From: an uncultured Treponema sp.
GTDB lineage: Bacteria > Spirochaetota > Spirochaetia > Treponematales > Treponemataceae
Direction of reading: 5' to 3'
Length of the DNA: 22,837 nt
Assembly: GCA_937890485.1 (NCBI GenBank)
Contig: CALBXN010000001.1
Span: forward strand, 1 to 22,837
How positions within the stretch are numbered: the first letter of the stretch is position 1; each line of letters opens with the position of its first letter. The notes below the pieces were generated by a model that was not told the DNA's origin, made no database searches, and saw only the letters and a list, made by a program, of their open reading frames with translations. The position numbers were made by a program, and so were the translations under genes. Shown here piece after piece: positions 15,767 to 22,837 of the stretch.

Positions 15767-16989
15767 TAGTTGTTTTTATCGTCTGGCAAATTGTTCTTAT
15801 TTCGATAATAAGTAGGAATAGTATAATCATTATTATTTTTACTAGACAAATAACTATTTGGTTGTTGCATTTTTGTCCAATCATTATGAGAAACTAAATT
15901 ACCATTATCACTTGAACTTTGTGCGGCTACAGGCTTTTGAACAGCAGTAGCATTTGTTAACGGCTCAGAAGATGTATTTTCTTTTATTGAATAGTAAGGA
16001 TCATCTATTTTAGATTCAGATTTTTTACCTGATGGAAAACCAGTTGCAATAACAGTAACAGCAACATCATCATTCATAGTTGGATCTATAAATTGTCCAT
16101 AGATAAACAACACATCTGGATCAGCAGTTGAGCGAATTATATTATTAATTTCTTCTGTTTCTGCAAGAGAAAAATCTTCTCCGCATTTTATATTAACAAG
16201 AATATTTTTTGCACCTTCAATATGGGAATCTTCCAAAAGAGGATTGTTTATTGCAGCTGTTGCAGCATCTACAGCTCTATTTTCACCAGAACCATATCCA
16301 ACACCGAGGATAGCATCACCTTTGCCCTCCATTGTTGTTTTTACATCAGCAAAGTCGATATTCACATCACCAGAATGTGTAATTAAATCAGAAATACCTT
16401 GAACGCCTTCTCTCAAAACATCATCTGCTTTTCTAAAAGCATCTCTAATTGAAGTTTTTTTATCTACAATTGACAATAAATGTTGATTAGGAATTACAAT
16501 CAAAGTATCTACTTCTTCATGTAATTTACGAATTCCTTCCTCTGCTAATTGCATTTTTACTTTACCTTCAAAATCGAAAGGTTTTGTAACAACACCAACT
16601 GTCAACGCACCTAAGCTTTTTGCAATTTTTGCGATAATTGGAGCAGCACCAGTTCCTGTTCCACCACCCATACCAGCAGTAACAAAAACCATATCTGCAC
16701 CTTTTAGAACATTTTCAATAACTTCAGTATCTTCTATAGCAGCTTTTTCACCAACTTCAGGTTTACCACCAGCACCAAGTCCATTTGTAAGTTTAGATCC
16801 GATAACAATTCTTTTTTCAGCAACAGATTTATTTAATGCTTGTTTATCAGTATTAGCAACAATAAATTCAACATGTTGCAAACCTGCTTCAATCATACGA
16901 TTTACAGCATTTGATCCACCACCACCAGCACCAATTACCTTTATTACAGTTGGACTAACTTGTTTATCGTCTACAATTGAATAATCCAT
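15766..16989 (-). CDS. ftsZ: Cell division GTPase FtsZ
   Basis: A 407-residue tubulin-like protein that forms the division ring. Visible: GAGGGGSNAVNRM at 20-32, the GTP-binding signature GGGTGTG at 108-114, and the T7-loop NIDFAD at 210-215 whose Asp residues complete the neighbour's GTPase site. A low-complexity linker of some 60 residues follows, then a C-terminal peptide IPTYYRNKN (391-399). This resembles the usual IPxFLRxR peptide that binds FtsA, with Tyr replacing Phe-Leu. The start is set by GGGAGG upstream of the ATG at 16989. It has its own strong promoter in the 108-base gap after ftsA. Confidence 0.98.
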   Translation of the reverse strand: MDYSIVDDKQVSPTVIKVIGAGGGGSNAVNRMIEAGLQHVEFIVANTDKQALNKSVAEKRIVIGSKLTNGLGAGGKPEVGEKAAIEDTEVIENVLKGADMVFVTAGMGGGTGTGAAPIIAKIAKSLGALTVGVVTKPFDFEGKVKMQLAEEGIRKLHEEVDTLIVIPNQHLLSIVDKKTSIRDAFRKADDVLREGVQGISDLITHSGDVNIDFADVKTTMEGKGDAILGVGYGSGENRAVDAATAAINNPLLEDSHIEGAKNILVNIKCGEDFSLAETEEINNIIRSTADPDVLFIYGQFIDPTMNDDVAVTVIATGFPSGKKSESKIDDPYYSIKENTSSEPLTNATAVQKPVAAQSSSDNGNLVSHNDWTKMQQPNSYLSSKNNNDYTIPTYYRNKNNLPDDKNN

Positions 16990-17036
16990 TTTTTCCTCCC
17001 AACCCAGAAAAAAAATTAAAAAAAATCCATAAAATC

Positions 17037-17059
17037 TATAGTTACATTATACAACTATA
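17037..17059. promoter_or_regulatory. Inverted repeat enclosing the ftsZ promoter -10 box
   Basis: Perfect 7-bp arms, TATAGTT and AACTATA, at 17037-17043 and 17053-17059 flank a nine-base centre that contains the TATAAT box. A protein bound here would block RNA polymerase, so it is a candidate operator. A hairpin in readthrough RNA from ftsA is the alternative, but the stem is AT-rich and weak. Confidence 0.45.
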
Positions 17060-17073
17060 AATGCTAATTTCAA
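17046..17073 (-). promoter_or_regulatory. Sigma-70 promoter for ftsZ-xerD
   Basis: -35 TTGAAA (17073-17068, 5 of 6) and a perfect -10 TATAAT (17051-17046) are spaced 16 bases. Start would be near 17039, giving a leader of about 50 bases with two long T runs before the strong ribosome site. Confidence 0.75.
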
Positions 17074-17097
17074 GATAAATCACAAAAAAAATAGTAA

Positions 17098-18339
17098 TTA
17101 AAACATTTCTTTAAAGAATTTTTTAACCTTATTAAAGAAAGATGTTTTTCCACTAGGATAATCTTTATTACCTCTTTTTGACCCTTGAGATAAAACTTCA
17201 GAATTAGCAACAACTAAACCTATTGCAGTTACACAATCAGGAGAACGATATTTGTCATCTAACCCAATGAGTTTTCCAGGCATACCGATTCTTACACTTT
17301 GTGTTCCAAAAACTTCCGATGCAAGTTCAATAACACCACTCATTTTTGCGCCTCCACCAACAAGTACGACATTTCCAGATAGACGCTTATCTCCAATACT
17401 TGAGAAAACTTTTTCTTTTATCATTTCAAAGATTTCACCAACTCGAGGTTGAATTATTTGACATATTTCTGAACGAGAAATTGATTCTGCACGACCATTT
17501 CGTTGTATCAAAACTTCTTCGTTTTCTTGAACTAATGGAGCCCAACAACATCCATTGGAAACTTTTATTGTTTCGGCTGTTTCTGTAGGAATTCCCCGAA
17601 CAATTGCAATATCATTTGTTACTAAACCACCACCAATCGGAATTGATGCAGTACAAATTGGAGCACCTCCAGCAACAACAATTACATCAGTGGAACCTCC
17701 CCCCATATCAATTAGAATTGATCCTAAATCTTTTTCTTCTTCAGTTAAAACAGACTGAGCAGAAGCCAATGTTTTGAGCATAATTCCATCTACAGTATAC
17801 CCCGCTCTACTTGCACAAGTAATAATATTTTGCATTGTTGTTGTAGTTGCTGTAATAATATGAACGTCAACATAAAGTCTAGTTCCAATCATATTTGTAG
17901 GATCTTTAGTTTTTTGCTCGCAATCTACAGAATGTTCAACTGTATAAATCTGAGGAACAACATGTAAAACTTTTCTATCGAGAGGAACTGCAACATTACT
18001 AGCACATTCTATAACTCTATTTATATCATTTCTTCCAATTTCTCTGGATTTATTTGAAACTGAAACTTGACCTTTTGAATTTAAACTTTCAACTTGTGTA
18101 CTTCCAATTCCAACATAACAAGAATGAACCTCACATCCTCCCATTAATTCAGCGGCTTCTATTGCAGTAGTAACAGCATTCATTGTATTTTCAATATTAA
18201 CAATAACACCTCTGCTTAGCCCTGTAGAAGGTGCAGTTCCAACTCCAATAATTTGAAGTCGACCATTTTCATCATGAGTACCAATAACAACTCTTACATT
18301 ACAAGTTCCAATATCTAAACCAACTACAATATCACTCAT
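17098..18339 (-). CDS. ftsA: Cell division protein FtsA
   Basis: A 413-residue actin-like ATPase that tethers FtsZ filaments to the membrane and recruits later division proteins. Nucleotide-binding motifs: GLDIGTCNVRVVIG at 7-20, LIDMGGGSTDVI at 209-220, and VVLVGGGAKMSGV nearer the C-terminus. The C-terminus ends in a short amphipathic, basic-aromatic helix (FFNKVKKFFKEMF), the membrane-targeting sequence. The FtsA-specific 1C subdomain lies at about 84-160 (QVSVSNKSREI onward). It follows ftsQ by 19 bases with a GGGGTGA site before the ATG. Confidence 0.97.
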   Translation of the reverse strand: MSDIVVGLDIGTCNVRVVIGTHDENGRLQIIGVGTAPSTGLSRGVIVNIENTMNAVTTAIEAAELMGGCEVHSCYVGIGSTQVESLNSKGQVSVSNKSREIGRNDINRVIECASNVAVPLDRKVLHVVPQIYTVEHSVDCEQKTKDPTNMIGTRLYVDVHIITATTTTMQNIITCASRAGYTVDGIMLKTLASAQSVLTEEEKDLGSILIDMGGGSTDVIVVAGGAPICTASIPIGGGLVTNDIAIVRGIPTETAETIKVSNGCCWAPLVQENEEVLIQRNGRAESISRSEICQIIQPRVGEIFEMIKEKVFSSIGDKRLSGNVVLVGGGAKMSGVIELASEVFGTQSVRIGMPGKLIGLDDKYRSPDCVTAIGLVVANSEVLSQGSKRGNKDYPSGKTSFFNKVKKFFKEMF

Positions 18340-18358
18340 AAAAATTCACCCCTAAATA

Positions 18359-19177
18359 TTATCTATAAGAAATTGAACCATATCTTAAATCAACTGCAGA
18401 TACATTACTCTGCATAGAATTAACAACATCCAATACAACCATCATATATTGAAGAGATTCTAAATTCAATGTTCTATCTGTAAGAACTTTTACTCTTGAA
18501 TGTACAGGATATAATTCTAATTCATAGCTACCATAATCTTTTGAAATCACTCTAATTTCAGATAAAACTGATAAATAAGCAGGATTTGTAGATTGAATTT
18601 CTGAAATTTGTTCCATCAAAGGTCTTAATTTTCCATTAAGTCTCATTCCTTCTGCAATAGTATCAAATGTAAAACCAGTAACTAAAGGAACAGCGTTTGC
18701 AGGCATTCCTCTATCCACAGCAAATATTACACCATTTTTATCAATTTGAACAGGTACTGTTTTACCATTAACATTAGCAAGTGTCACAACAGCTGCCTTT
18801 CTTTCAACAATTTTTACTAAAACTTGATCAGGAAAATGTTTTTCAATTACAACATTCTCAATTACAGCATTTCCTGCAAGTTTAGCAGCTGCTTTTGCAG
18901 AATCAAATTGTATCCATGTTAATTTTGGAGTTATTTCTAAGTAATTGCTAATTTGTTGTGCAGAAAAAGTCTCTAATCCTGAATATGTCACTTTTACAGG
19001 AGCGAGACATGGCATTAAAATTGTATAAATTAATATTTCAGCAACAATCAATAATCCTAAAACAATAAATAAAACTTTTAAAAGATTTACTTTGCTAGTC
19101 TTTTTTTCTGATTTTTCTATTTTTCCTTGCTCACCCATAGAATAAAATGCCTCTGTAAATACAACTCCGTTACTCAT
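18359..19177 (-). CDS. ftsQ: Cell division protein FtsQ/DivIB
   Basis: A bitopic membrane protein of the divisome. With the ATG at 19177 it has 272 residues: a charged cytoplasmic N-terminus with Lys/Glu (about 18-30), one membrane segment at about 32-55, a POTRA domain beginning APVKVTYSGLETFSAQQI, and a beta domain. I prefer this ATG because GGAG sits 7-10 bases upstream and it overlaps the ftsW stop by eight bases, giving coupling. The frame is open nine codons further up to 19204, but those codons lie within ftsW and lack a site. FtsQ sequences are poorly conserved; the call rests on topology, POTRA and position between ftsW and ftsA. Confidence 0.9.
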   Translation of the reverse strand: MSNGVVFTEAFYSMGEQGKIEKSEKKTSKVNLLKVLFIVLGLLIVAEILIYTILMPCLAPVKVTYSGLETFSAQQISNYLEITPKLTWIQFDSAKAAAKLAGNAVIENVVIEKHFPDQVLVKIVERKAAVVTLANVNGKTVPVQIDKNGVIFAVDRGMPANAVPLVTGFTFDTIAEGMRLNGKLRPLMEQISEIQSTNPAYLSVLSEIRVISKDYGSYELELYPVHSRVKVLTDRTLNLESLQYMMVVLDVVNSMQSNVSAVDLRYGSISYR

Positions 19178-20321
19178 TATACAACTCCAAATTATTGTTA
19201 TCAAACTTAGAAATATTTATTACAACGCCACACATTAATAGCGTAATAATCAAAGATGAACCACCTGATGAAAAAAATGGCAAAGGTATTCCTGTGGCAG
19301 GTAAAGCCCCACAAACAACACCACAGTTAAGAAGTGTCTGAAGAACAATTGAAGTTACAATTCCAAAAGCAACATAACTTCTAAATCTATCTTCACACTT
19401 AAATGCAATTTTATAACCACGCCATGCAAAATAAATAATTAATACAAAAAATAAAATTACACCTAAAAATCCCATAGCTTCTGACCAACCCGCAAAAATA
19501 AAGTCAGCTTGTACCTCTGGAATACCGGAAACTCGTTTTAGTCCACTACCAAAACCTTCTCCTAGAAATCCTCCAGAAGAAATTGCTCTTCTAGAAGCAT
19601 TTATCTGATAATTTACTCCATGAGAATATTGTTCTGGATTAAAAAATGCTATCAAACGTTTAACGCGATAAGATTCTGTAAAAATAAACAAAACAATAAT
19701 AGGAAGAGAAAAAACACAGAATCCTAAAAACCATCCCAATTTTATACCAGCAACAAAAAACATTAATAAACCAACGAGCATTATAAAAAATGCTGTTGAA
19801 AAGTCATCTTGTAAAAAAACAATCAAAACTGTAAAAAATAATCCAACTACAGCTTGACCGATATTAAATCCACTTTCTTTCAAAACATCATGTTTTTTAT
19901 CAAAGAAATTTGCTAAAAACAAAATAATTGTTAATTTTGCAATTTCTGAAGGTTGAAATGTTCCCAAAAGAGGTAATTTTATCCAACGTCTTGCACCGTT
20001 TCTTTCAACACCTATAAAAGGTAAGAATGTCATAAAACATAGGATTATGGTTCCAAAAAAAATTATTGGCAAAATTTTTCTTACAAAATTTAAATTGATA
20101 ATTGAAGAAACTACAAGTAAAATAAGTCCAAGACCTGCACTAACAAGTTGTCGTTTTACAAAATAGAATGAATCACCAAAAACTCTTGTAGCATAACTAA
20201 CAGAAGAAGCATACAAAGTAATTAACCCCAATCCTAATAGAAGAATAACAGAAACAACAAATCCTGTATCAACGCCTTGAGAACTATATGATTTTTCTGC
20301 AAAAACTATTCTTCTATTCAT
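19170..20321 (-). CDS. ftsW: Peptidoglycan glycosyltransferase FtsW (SEDS family)
   Basis: A 383-residue polytopic membrane protein with about ten hydrophobic segments. SEDS marks are ERNGARRWI at 106-114, FQPSEIAKL at 122-130, and the C-terminal ATGIPLPFFSSGGSS stretch. It polymerises lipid II into septal glycan together with a class B PBP. Position between murF and ftsQ in a division cluster supports FtsW over RodA. The usual partner gene ftsI is not next to it. It starts two bases after murF and overlaps ftsQ by eight bases. Confidence 0.95.
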   Translation of the reverse strand: MNRRIVFAEKSYSSQGVDTGFVVSVILLLGLGLITLYASSVSYATRVFGDSFYFVKRQLVSAGLGLILLVVSSIINLNFVRKILPIIFFGTIILCFMTFLPFIGVERNGARRWIKLPLLGTFQPSEIAKLTIILFLANFFDKKHDVLKESGFNIGQAVVGLFFTVLIVFLQDDFSTAFFIMLVGLLMFFVAGIKLGWFLGFCVFSLPIIVLFIFTESYRVKRLIAFFNPEQYSHGVNYQINASRRAISSGGFLGEGFGSGLKRVSGIPEVQADFIFAGWSEAMGFLGVILFFVLIIYFAWRGYKIAFKCEDRFRSYVAFGIVTSIVLQTLLNCGVVCGALPATGIPLPFFSSGGSSLIITLLMCGVVINISKFDNNNLELYNE

Positions 20322-20323
20322 AA

Positions 20324-21736
20324 TTAATTCAATGCTTCCACAATTCGTTCTAGTTGCATTCCTCTAGAACCTTTCAATAAAACCATATCATCTTTGCTAC
20401 AAAATTCTTTTAATTTTTTTGCAACAAAATCTACTGCAACTTCATCATTTGATGAAATTGTATCTATTTTTTTTGAAGTAACAAATTCCTTTGCCTTTGA
20501 CATTTGTTCTCCAAAGAAAATTACATAATCAACATTAGATTTTTCTACAAGTTCTGCAATTTCTCTATGAGCATCATATGCTTCATCGCCAAGTTCAAGC
20601 ATATCTGCCAACACAAAAACTTTTTTTCCAGAACATTCAACTTCTGAACAAAATTCTACAGAAGCTTTCATTGAATCTGGATTTGCGTTATAACAATCCA
20701 AAACAAAAGTAAAATCTTTTTTTACAATTTGATTTCTACCAAAAATAGTTTTAACGGATTCTAAACCATTTTTAATTTCTTCTGTTGAAAGACCTAAATC
20801 TTCTGCCAAAGCAATTACGCTTAAAGCATTTTTTAAATTGTATTTACCACACAATGGAAATTTTACATTTTGATTTTTATAAGAAAAACTAGAACCTTCC
20901 AATCCTAAAAATTTAACATCAGAAATTAAATTTTGAGAAACCTTTTTTATTTCACCTTTTGATTCTGCAAGAAAATCAGCAAAATCGTCATCTACAGGAA
21001 TATATCCATGAGATTTTGAATTAAAAAATTTGAAAATTTGTTTTTTTTCTTCAGCAATAATTTGACGAGAACCTAAAATACCAATATGAGCAGTTCCGAT
21101 ATTTGTAATAATTCCATATTGAGGATACAAAACAGAAGCTAATTCAGAAATTTCACCTTTTCTATTCATACCCATTTCAAAAATTCCAACTTGATGATTT
21201 TCGCGAATTTTGAAAACAGATAAAGGCAAACCTGTTTCTGAATTTAAATTTCCTTCATTGTAAACTACTGAATATTTTTGAGAAAGAACATTTACCGCAA
21301 TTTCTTTTGTAGTAGTTTTTCCACTTGAACCTGTAATTCCAATTCTAATTAAGGAAGGAAACTTTAAAACATAAGAAGCTGCAAGTCTTTGCAATGCATA
21401 CATTGTATGTCCTACAGAAATTACAGCAACACCTGCTTTTTTATATTCTTTAATTTGTTGATTATGAAAATCAGCAAAATAATCTGTTACAAAAATTACA
21501 GAAGCACCATTTTCTATTGCTTGAGGAATATAATCATGTCCATCTTGAGTTCCAATTAATGGGAAGAATATAAAATCTTTTTTTACTTTTCTGCTATCAC
21601 AAGCAACATCAACAAAATAAAAATCATTTTCCTGTGTATTTGAAAGCAATCTTCCATCAACTGCTTTCAAAACTTCATCTAGAGTCATCAATGATTTTTT
21701 TGTTATTTGAAGGTCCCCACCCAAAACATCAAACAT
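20324..21736 (-). CDS. murF: UDP-MurNAc-tripeptide:D-Ala-D-Ala ligase MurF
   Basis: A 470-residue cytoplasmic Mur ligase that adds the D-Ala-D-Ala dipeptide to the peptidoglycan precursor using ATP. The central ATP-binding loop GITGSSGKTTTKE is at 133-145. MGMNRKGEISELA, the NAxxxALA-like NLKNALSVIALAEDLG, and LDCYNANPDSMKASVEF are MurF marks, and the C-terminal domain ends KGSRGMQLERIVEAL. Length is normal (about 450-470). The start at 21736 uses an AAGGA site lying in the last codons of ftsL. A second ATG 16 codons in (MTLDEVLKAV) would match other MurF N-termini but has no ribosome site. Confidence 0.97.
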   Translation of the reverse strand: MFDVLGGDLQITKKSLMTLDEVLKAVDGRLLSNTQENDFYFVDVACDSRKVKKDFIFFPLIGTQDGHDYIPQAIENGASVIFVTDYFADFHNQQIKEYKKAGVAVISVGHTMYALQRLAASYVLKFPSLIRIGITGSSGKTTTKEIAVNVLSQKYSVVYNEGNLNSETGLPLSVFKIRENHQVGIFEMGMNRKGEISELASVLYPQYGIITNIGTAHIGILGSRQIIAEEKKQIFKFFNSKSHGYIPVDDDFADFLAESKGEIKKVSQNLISDVKFLGLEGSSFSYKNQNVKFPLCGKYNLKNALSVIALAEDLGLSTEEIKNGLESVKTIFGRNQIVKKDFTFVLDCYNANPDSMKASVEFCSEVECSGKKVFVLADMLELGDEAYDAHREIAELVEKSNVDYVIFFGEQMSKAKEFVTSKKIDTISSNDEVAVDFVAKKLKEFCSKDDMVLLKGSRGMQLERIVEALN

Positions 21737-21740
21737 AAAT

Positions 21741-22037
21741 TTATTTTCCTTTTATAGAAACTCTTACTATTTCATCACTGGTTGCCTTTCGCATTCCCAA
21801 TTCTTCTACAGCTATTTTTTCTATCCTTTCGGAACTGGATAAAACGCTTATATCGGTAACCAATGCCTTATTGCTTTCGATTAAATCTTTTTGAACTATT
21901 TCTAGTTCAGCAACTTCCTTTTCGATATTCATGTATTGTCTGGATTGTGCCATTCCAAGTACTAAAAAACATGGAATTGAAAGTGTTAAAAGATATACAC
22001 CTAAATTTTTTGCAAATCCTGTCTTTTTTTGTTTCAT
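21741..22037 (-). CDS. ftsL: FtsL-like septum formation protein
   Basis: A 98-residue bitopic protein: a short basic N-terminus (KQKKTGFAK), one membrane segment at about 13-31, and then a periplasmic coiled coil (about 33-70). It ends in SSERIEKIAVEELGMRKA, the ER.E..A...LGM motif typical of FtsL/DivIC proteins. FtsL binds FtsQ and FtsB and activates FtsWI for septal wall synthesis. Position directly after rsmH and before murF is standard for ftsL, except that ftsI and murE are missing in between. FtsL is too divergent for certainty, but membrane topology, motif and place agree. Confidence 0.85.
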   Translation of the reverse strand: MKQKKTGFAKNLGVYLLTLSIPCFLVLGMAQSRQYMNIEKEVAELEIVQKDLIESNKALVTDISVLSSSERIEKIAVEELGMRKATSDEIVRVSIKGK

Positions 22038-22061
22038 AAATACCTCTTTATAAATTTTGAA

Positions 22062-22697
22062 TTATCTTAACTTTCTGATAACTCTTAGTTTTGCACTTCT
22101 TGAAGGAGAATTATCCTTAACTTCTTCTTCAGTTGGTCCAATAGGTTTTCTTGTTAAAAGTTCAACTTTTGCTGAACCTCCACAAGTACATATCGGCTGT
22201 TCTGGTGGACAAGAACATACTTTTGACCAATTTCTAAAAGTGTTTTTTACAATTCTATCTTCTAAAGAATGAAAAGTAATAACACCCATTTTTCCACCAA
22301 TTTGCAAAACATCAAATGCAGAATGCAAAGCCTCTGGAAGTCTATTAAGCTCTGCATTAACTGCAATCCTTAATGCCTGAAAGGTTTTAGTTGCAGGATG
22401 AATTCCTCCATGTCTATAACCTGATGGCACACAATCATAAATAATTTGTGCCAAAACCTTTGAATTAGTTATAGGAGCAAGTTTTCGATTTTCAATAATT
22501 GCACGAGCAATTCTTCTACTATATCTTTCTTCACTGTAATTAAAGATAAGATTAGCAAGTTCTTCCTCACGCATAGTATTTACTAAATCACTAGCAGAAT
22601 TTCCTTCACTATCATTCAATCTCATATCAAGTGCCTCATCATAACGAAAAGAGAATCCCCTACCCGATTTTTCGTAGTGAAACACTGATATTCCAAG
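22062..22697 (-). CDS. rsmH: 16S rRNA m4C1402 methyltransferase RsmH (MraW), N-terminal third missing
   Basis: RsmH methylates C1402 of 16S rRNA. The region encodes the C-terminal two thirds: LGISVFHYEKSGRGFSF, LDMRL, SEERYSRRIARAI, HPATKTFQALRIAVN, ITFHSLEDRIVK, the CSCPPEQPICTCG cysteine cluster and SRSAKLRVIRKL. RsmH is normally about 310 residues; about 100 are absent, including the SAM-binding glycine motif, so methylation by this product is unlikely. Family similarity begins at 22697 and ends abruptly there: none of the three upstream frames encodes the expected DGILxDLG segment. The first usable start is a GTG at 22685 with a weak GGA site. A near-perfect promoter lies just upstream. 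It may be a pseudogene, a rearrangement scar or a mis-join of sequence. Confidence 0.8.
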   Translation of the reverse strand, partial: LGISVFHYEKSGRGFSFRYDEALDMRLNDSEGNSASDLVNTMREEELANLIFNYSEERYSRRIARAIIENRKLAPITNSKVLAQIIYDCVPSGYRHGGIHPATKTFQALRIAVNAELNRLPEALHSAFDVLQIGGKMGVITFHSLEDRIVKNTFRNWSKVCSCPPEQPICTCGGSAKVELLTRKPIGPTEEEVKDNSPSRSAKLRVIRKLR

Positions 22698-22722
22698 GCT
22701 ATTGCCTGTACTGCTTAATCGA

Positions 22723-22751
22723 ATCGTAGAGAATTCTGCGCTTTATGTCAA
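22723..22751 (-). promoter_or_regulatory. Near-consensus sigma-70 promoter upstream of truncated rsmH
   Basis: A perfect -35 TTGACA (22751-22746) and a -10 TACGAT (22728-22723, 4 of 6) are spaced exactly 17 bases. The start would be near 22716, about 30 bases before the GTG. It could drive rsmH-ftsL-murF-ftsW-ftsQ-ftsA. It lies wholly in the non-rsmH sequence beyond the junction at 22697/22698. Confidence 0.65.
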
Positions 22752-22798
22752 GACAATAATTAAAAATCCCATGTTATTGGCGAAAAAAGCGATAATAT

Positions 22799-22837
22799 TC
22801 AGCCGTCATCTACTGCTTCTTCGGTTGCTGAAACAGC
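22799..22837 (-). CDS. C-terminal end of an unidentified gene (tentative)
   Basis: The last 39 bases are open on the - strand and read AVSATEEAVDDG followed by a TGA stop, an acidic Ala-rich tail of the kind many proteins end with. Twelve residues cannot be assigned. If real, an upstream gene ends 48 bases before the promoter at 22723-22751. The normal neighbour here would be mraZ, which I cannot confirm. Confidence 0.25.
   Translation of the reverse strand, partial: AVSATEEAVDDG

Noticed and set aside
17037..17063. A Xer dif site next to ftsZ
   Set aside because: The dyad near 17037-17059 has a TAATGTAAC-like part, but it does not show two 11-bp boxes around a 6-bp centre, and it is better explained as promoter plus operator.
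1..22837. CRISPR array, tRNA, rRNA, insertion sequence, prophage or toxin-antitoxin module
   Set aside because: I saw no spaced repeats, cloverleaf, transposase, phage structural gene or toxin pair; the Xer proteins are housekeeping in type, not integrases.
22752..22837. Reading the end of the window as the missing N-terminus of rsmH in another frame
   Set aside because: All three - strand frames were translated by hand; each has stops, and none shows the SAM-binding glycine motif or the DGILxDLG segment.

Overview
This window is a low-GC (roughly one third G+C by eye), gene-dense bacterial chromosome segment that I assign to a spirochaete, most likely Treponema. The assignment rests on gene content and order. 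As I recall it, the run rsmH-ftsL-murF-ftsW-ftsQ-ftsA-ftsZ ... dprA-topA ... flgB-flgC-fliE-fliF-fliG-fliH-fliI-fliJ follows the Treponema pallidum arrangement, and the flagellar genes are those of a basal body and export ATPase. No database search was possible. The longest gene-free stretch inside the window is 161 bases, between fliE and fliF.

Layout: bases 1-755 (+) are the 3' part of an EF-G-type GTPase of the FusA2 kind. It ends at a 10-bp hairpin terminator and is the only gene on the + strand. Everything else is on the - strand, so transcription runs from high to low coordinates. In that order the window holds: an rsmH that lacks its 5' third, a reduced division and cell-wall cluster (ftsL, murF, ftsW, ftsQ, ftsA, ftsZ), and an intact Xer recombinase whose start codon overlaps the ftsZ stop. 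Next come a TPR lipoprotein, dprA, topA, a second Xer recombinase broken by one in-frame stop, and hslV-hslU. The - strand ends with the flagellar genes flgB, flgC and fliE, then fliF, fliG, fliH, fliI and fliJ.

Working together: ftsL/ftsQ/ftsW/ftsA/ftsZ build the septum and murF supplies its precursor. The Xer recombinases and TopA deal with DNA topology and chromosome dimers at division. HslUV is an ATP-dependent protease. FlgB/FlgC/FliE make the proximal rod, FliF the MS ring, FliG the rotor switch ring, and FliH/FliI/FliJ the export ATPase complex. The order xer-hslV-hslU-flgB-flgC-fliE-fliF... is also the Bacillus codV-clpQ-clpY-(codY)-flgB order, so a very old neighbourhood is kept here.

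The regulatory DNA is the most interesting part. A terminator and an extended -10 promoter split flgB-flgC-fliE from fliF-J. The fliF leader holds a perfect 10-bp inverted repeat that would bury the fliF start codon. A sigma-28-like promoter in front of flgB sits so that its transcript would start inside the hslU terminator stem. The ftsZ promoter -10 box lies in the centre of an inverted repeat. Two genes look damaged: xerC by a nonsense codon, and rsmH by loss of its SAM-binding N-terminal part at a sharp junction near 22697/22698. I found no CRISPR array, tRNA, rRNA, insertion sequence or obvious prophage, and no convincing wholly new system.
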